Source of the DNA: Micromonospora profundi
GTDB lineage: Bacteria > Actinomycetota > Actinomycetes > Mycobacteriales > Micromonosporaceae
Reading direction: 5' to 3'
NCBI RefSeq assembly: GCF_011927785.1
Contig: NZ_JAATJK010000001.1
Span: forward strand, 3,038,001-3,102,000
Length of the DNA: 64,000 bases
Every line of letters starts with the position of its first letter. Position 1 is the first letter of the stretch. Below, in pieces: positions 63,095-64,000 of the stretch. A program made the position numbers and the translations under genes. The notes under the pieces were generated by a model. That model saw nothing but the letters and a program-made list of their open reading frames with translations. It was not told the origin of the DNA and did not search any database.

Positions 63095-64000
63095 CGGACC
63101 CCCACCATGTCACCCATCGCCACCAGCAGCGCACGGTCGCCCCGGAACGCGTTGCGGGCGTGCGCGACCAGGAAGTTATCGACCATCAGCACGTCGCCGC
63201 GCTGCCACCCGAAGGTGACCTCGAGCTCCTGATAGACGCGGCAGATCTCGACCATCGCGGCGTCCGGGATCGGGCTGCCGTCGCCGAACTCGCAGCTGCG
63301 GGGCAGTTCGTCCGGCCCCATGGTGGCTAGCAGCGAGGTACGGGCGGCGGCCGGCAGGCAGGCCAGATGCCAGTGCTGCACCTGGTTGAACCAGGACCAC
63401 TCTCCGGTGACGGGGTGCCGAACGGCTGCCGGGCGGGTCGCCGTGGTCCGCAGCCGGTCACCGCGCCACTCGTACTCCAATCCCTGCGTCGCGCACCGGG
63501 CGGCGACCTCGTCGCGGCTGTCGGTGCGGAACACGGTGCGCCAGTCCAGCCCGAGGCCCGTGCCGTAGCTGCGTACATAGCGCACCCCCTTGCGGAGGAA
63601 CTCCTCGCGCAGGTCGGCGTCGAGGCGCCGGTAGACCGCGCGGCTGTCGACGATCGGGGTCTCCCCGCCGGTCTCGGCGGGTTGCTGACAGCAAAACCAA
63701 ATTTTGGCCGGGGCTTCGTCGTTGAAAGAGTTCTCGTTGTGCCACAGCAGCTTCTCCTCCGGCGGGAAGAAGACCGGCGTGTACACGTTGCCGCTCAGCG
63801 CGGCCCGGGGATGTTCGCCGTTGTCGCCGAACAGCTCGTCGACGAAGACCATCGCGAAGCGTTCCAGCTGAGGTGGCCGCACGATGTCGAAGCCGCGGAA
63901 CAGCAACGCTCCCACCTCGCGCAGCGTCGACTCCAGCGAGTCACGGTGGGCGGCCGCCCAGTCGGCCAGGTCGACGTCGTCGCGCGTCGGGCTCAGCACG
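63091..64000 (-). CDS. TauD/SyrP-like Fe(II)/2-oxoglutarate dioxygenase (partial)
   Basis: About 300 residues are visible; the frame is open at the window edge, so the N-terminus may be missing (a GTG sits at 63999). Iron ligands: H87 and E89 in LLWHNENSFND and H280 in FLVAHARNAFRG; the arginine R286 in that stretch binds 2-oxoglutarate. FFPPEEKLLWHNE and WFNQVQHWH resemble SyrP-type enzymes that beta-hydroxylate Asp or Asn for NRPS lines. The 4-base overlap with the NRPS gene, whose pocket looks Asn-like, fits that job. Confidence 0.88.
   Translation of the reverse strand, partial: VLSPTRDDVDLADWAAAHRDSLESTLREVGALLFRGFDIVRPPQLERFAMVFVDELFGDNGEHPRAALSGNVYTPVFFPPEEKLLWHNENSFNDEAPAKIWFCCQQPAETGGETPIVDSRAVYRRLDADLREEFLRKGVRYVRSYGTGLGLDWRTVFRTDSRDEVAARCATQGLEYEWRGDRLRTTATRPAAVRHPVTGEWSWFNQVQHWHLACLPAAARTSLLATMGPDELPRSCEFGDGSPIPDAAMVEICRVYQELEVTFGWQRGDVLMVDNFLVAHARNAFRGDRALLVAMGDMVGVR

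Noticed and set aside
1..64000. CRISPR arrays, tRNA or rRNA genes, origin of replication
   Set aside because: No regularly spaced direct repeats, no cloverleaf-like or rRNA-like stretches, and no DnaA-box clusters were seen on reading both strands.

Overview
The window is very GC-rich DNA with GTG/TTG starts, tight 4-base gene overlaps, SARP and LAL regulators, MmyB-type XRE regulators, F420-type enzymes and SigB-type promoters. This points to a filamentous actinomycete, most likely Micromonosporaceae (Micromonospora-like). That is inferred from gene content, not from a marker gene. I saw no rRNA, tRNA or CRISPR array.

Layout. 1-33.5 kb looks like stable chromosome. It holds the C-terminal two thirds of a large secreted protease-like protein, a nucleotidyltransferase-methyltransferase fusion, an SDR/XRE pair, a SARP-NB-ARC-TPR regulator, an ECF sigma factor and two tandem RlaP-type nucleotidyltransferases. 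It continues with argS behind an arginine-rich leader peptide, a DUF4132 locus, a GNAT, an F420-dependent oxidoreductase, a LURP-one protein, secreted proteins and a MOSC protein. The stretch ends with a fermentative cassette (phosphoketolase, pyruvate formate-lyase and its activase). A near-identical 62-aa protein gene occurs twice (20.8 and 26.2 kb), each time behind a SigB-like promoter.

33.5-41 kb is a decayed, mobile region. It contains a mosaic of broken DUF1028 and hypothetical genes, an orphan response regulator, a second XRE/SDR pair with a SnoaL-like protein, and an IS256 remnant. It also contains a less GC-rich endonuclease V gene, a serine-recombinase tail, an internally deleted IS630 with clear inverted ends, and an intact IS5-family element abutting it.

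41-50 kb carries a duplicated Ser/Thr kinase plus LAL regulator theme: kinase 1, a wrecked LAL copy, kinase 2 and an intact LAL. Between them lie a small multidrug-export-type membrane protein and a CPBP protease. 50-58 kb has a NAD(P)-binding protein, a secreted tripeptidyl-aminopeptidase-like hydrolase, and a DesK/DesR-type two-component pair. The pair faces an in-frame chimera of an ABC ATPase N-terminus and a PHB-depolymerase-like esterase. A small GNAT, an iron-sulfur protein with an altered CDGSH motif, and IS110 debris follow.

58-64 kb is the edge of a nonribosomal peptide cluster on the minus strand. A SyrP/TauD-like hydroxylase (running off the window) overlaps a C-A-T-TE terminal NRPS module whose predicted A-domain code reads asparagine-like. 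The NRPS overlaps a truncated amidinohydrolase-like frame, followed by a Tat-exported protein of unknown function. Together these suggest a peptide ending in a (possibly beta-hydroxylated) Asn/Asp residue.
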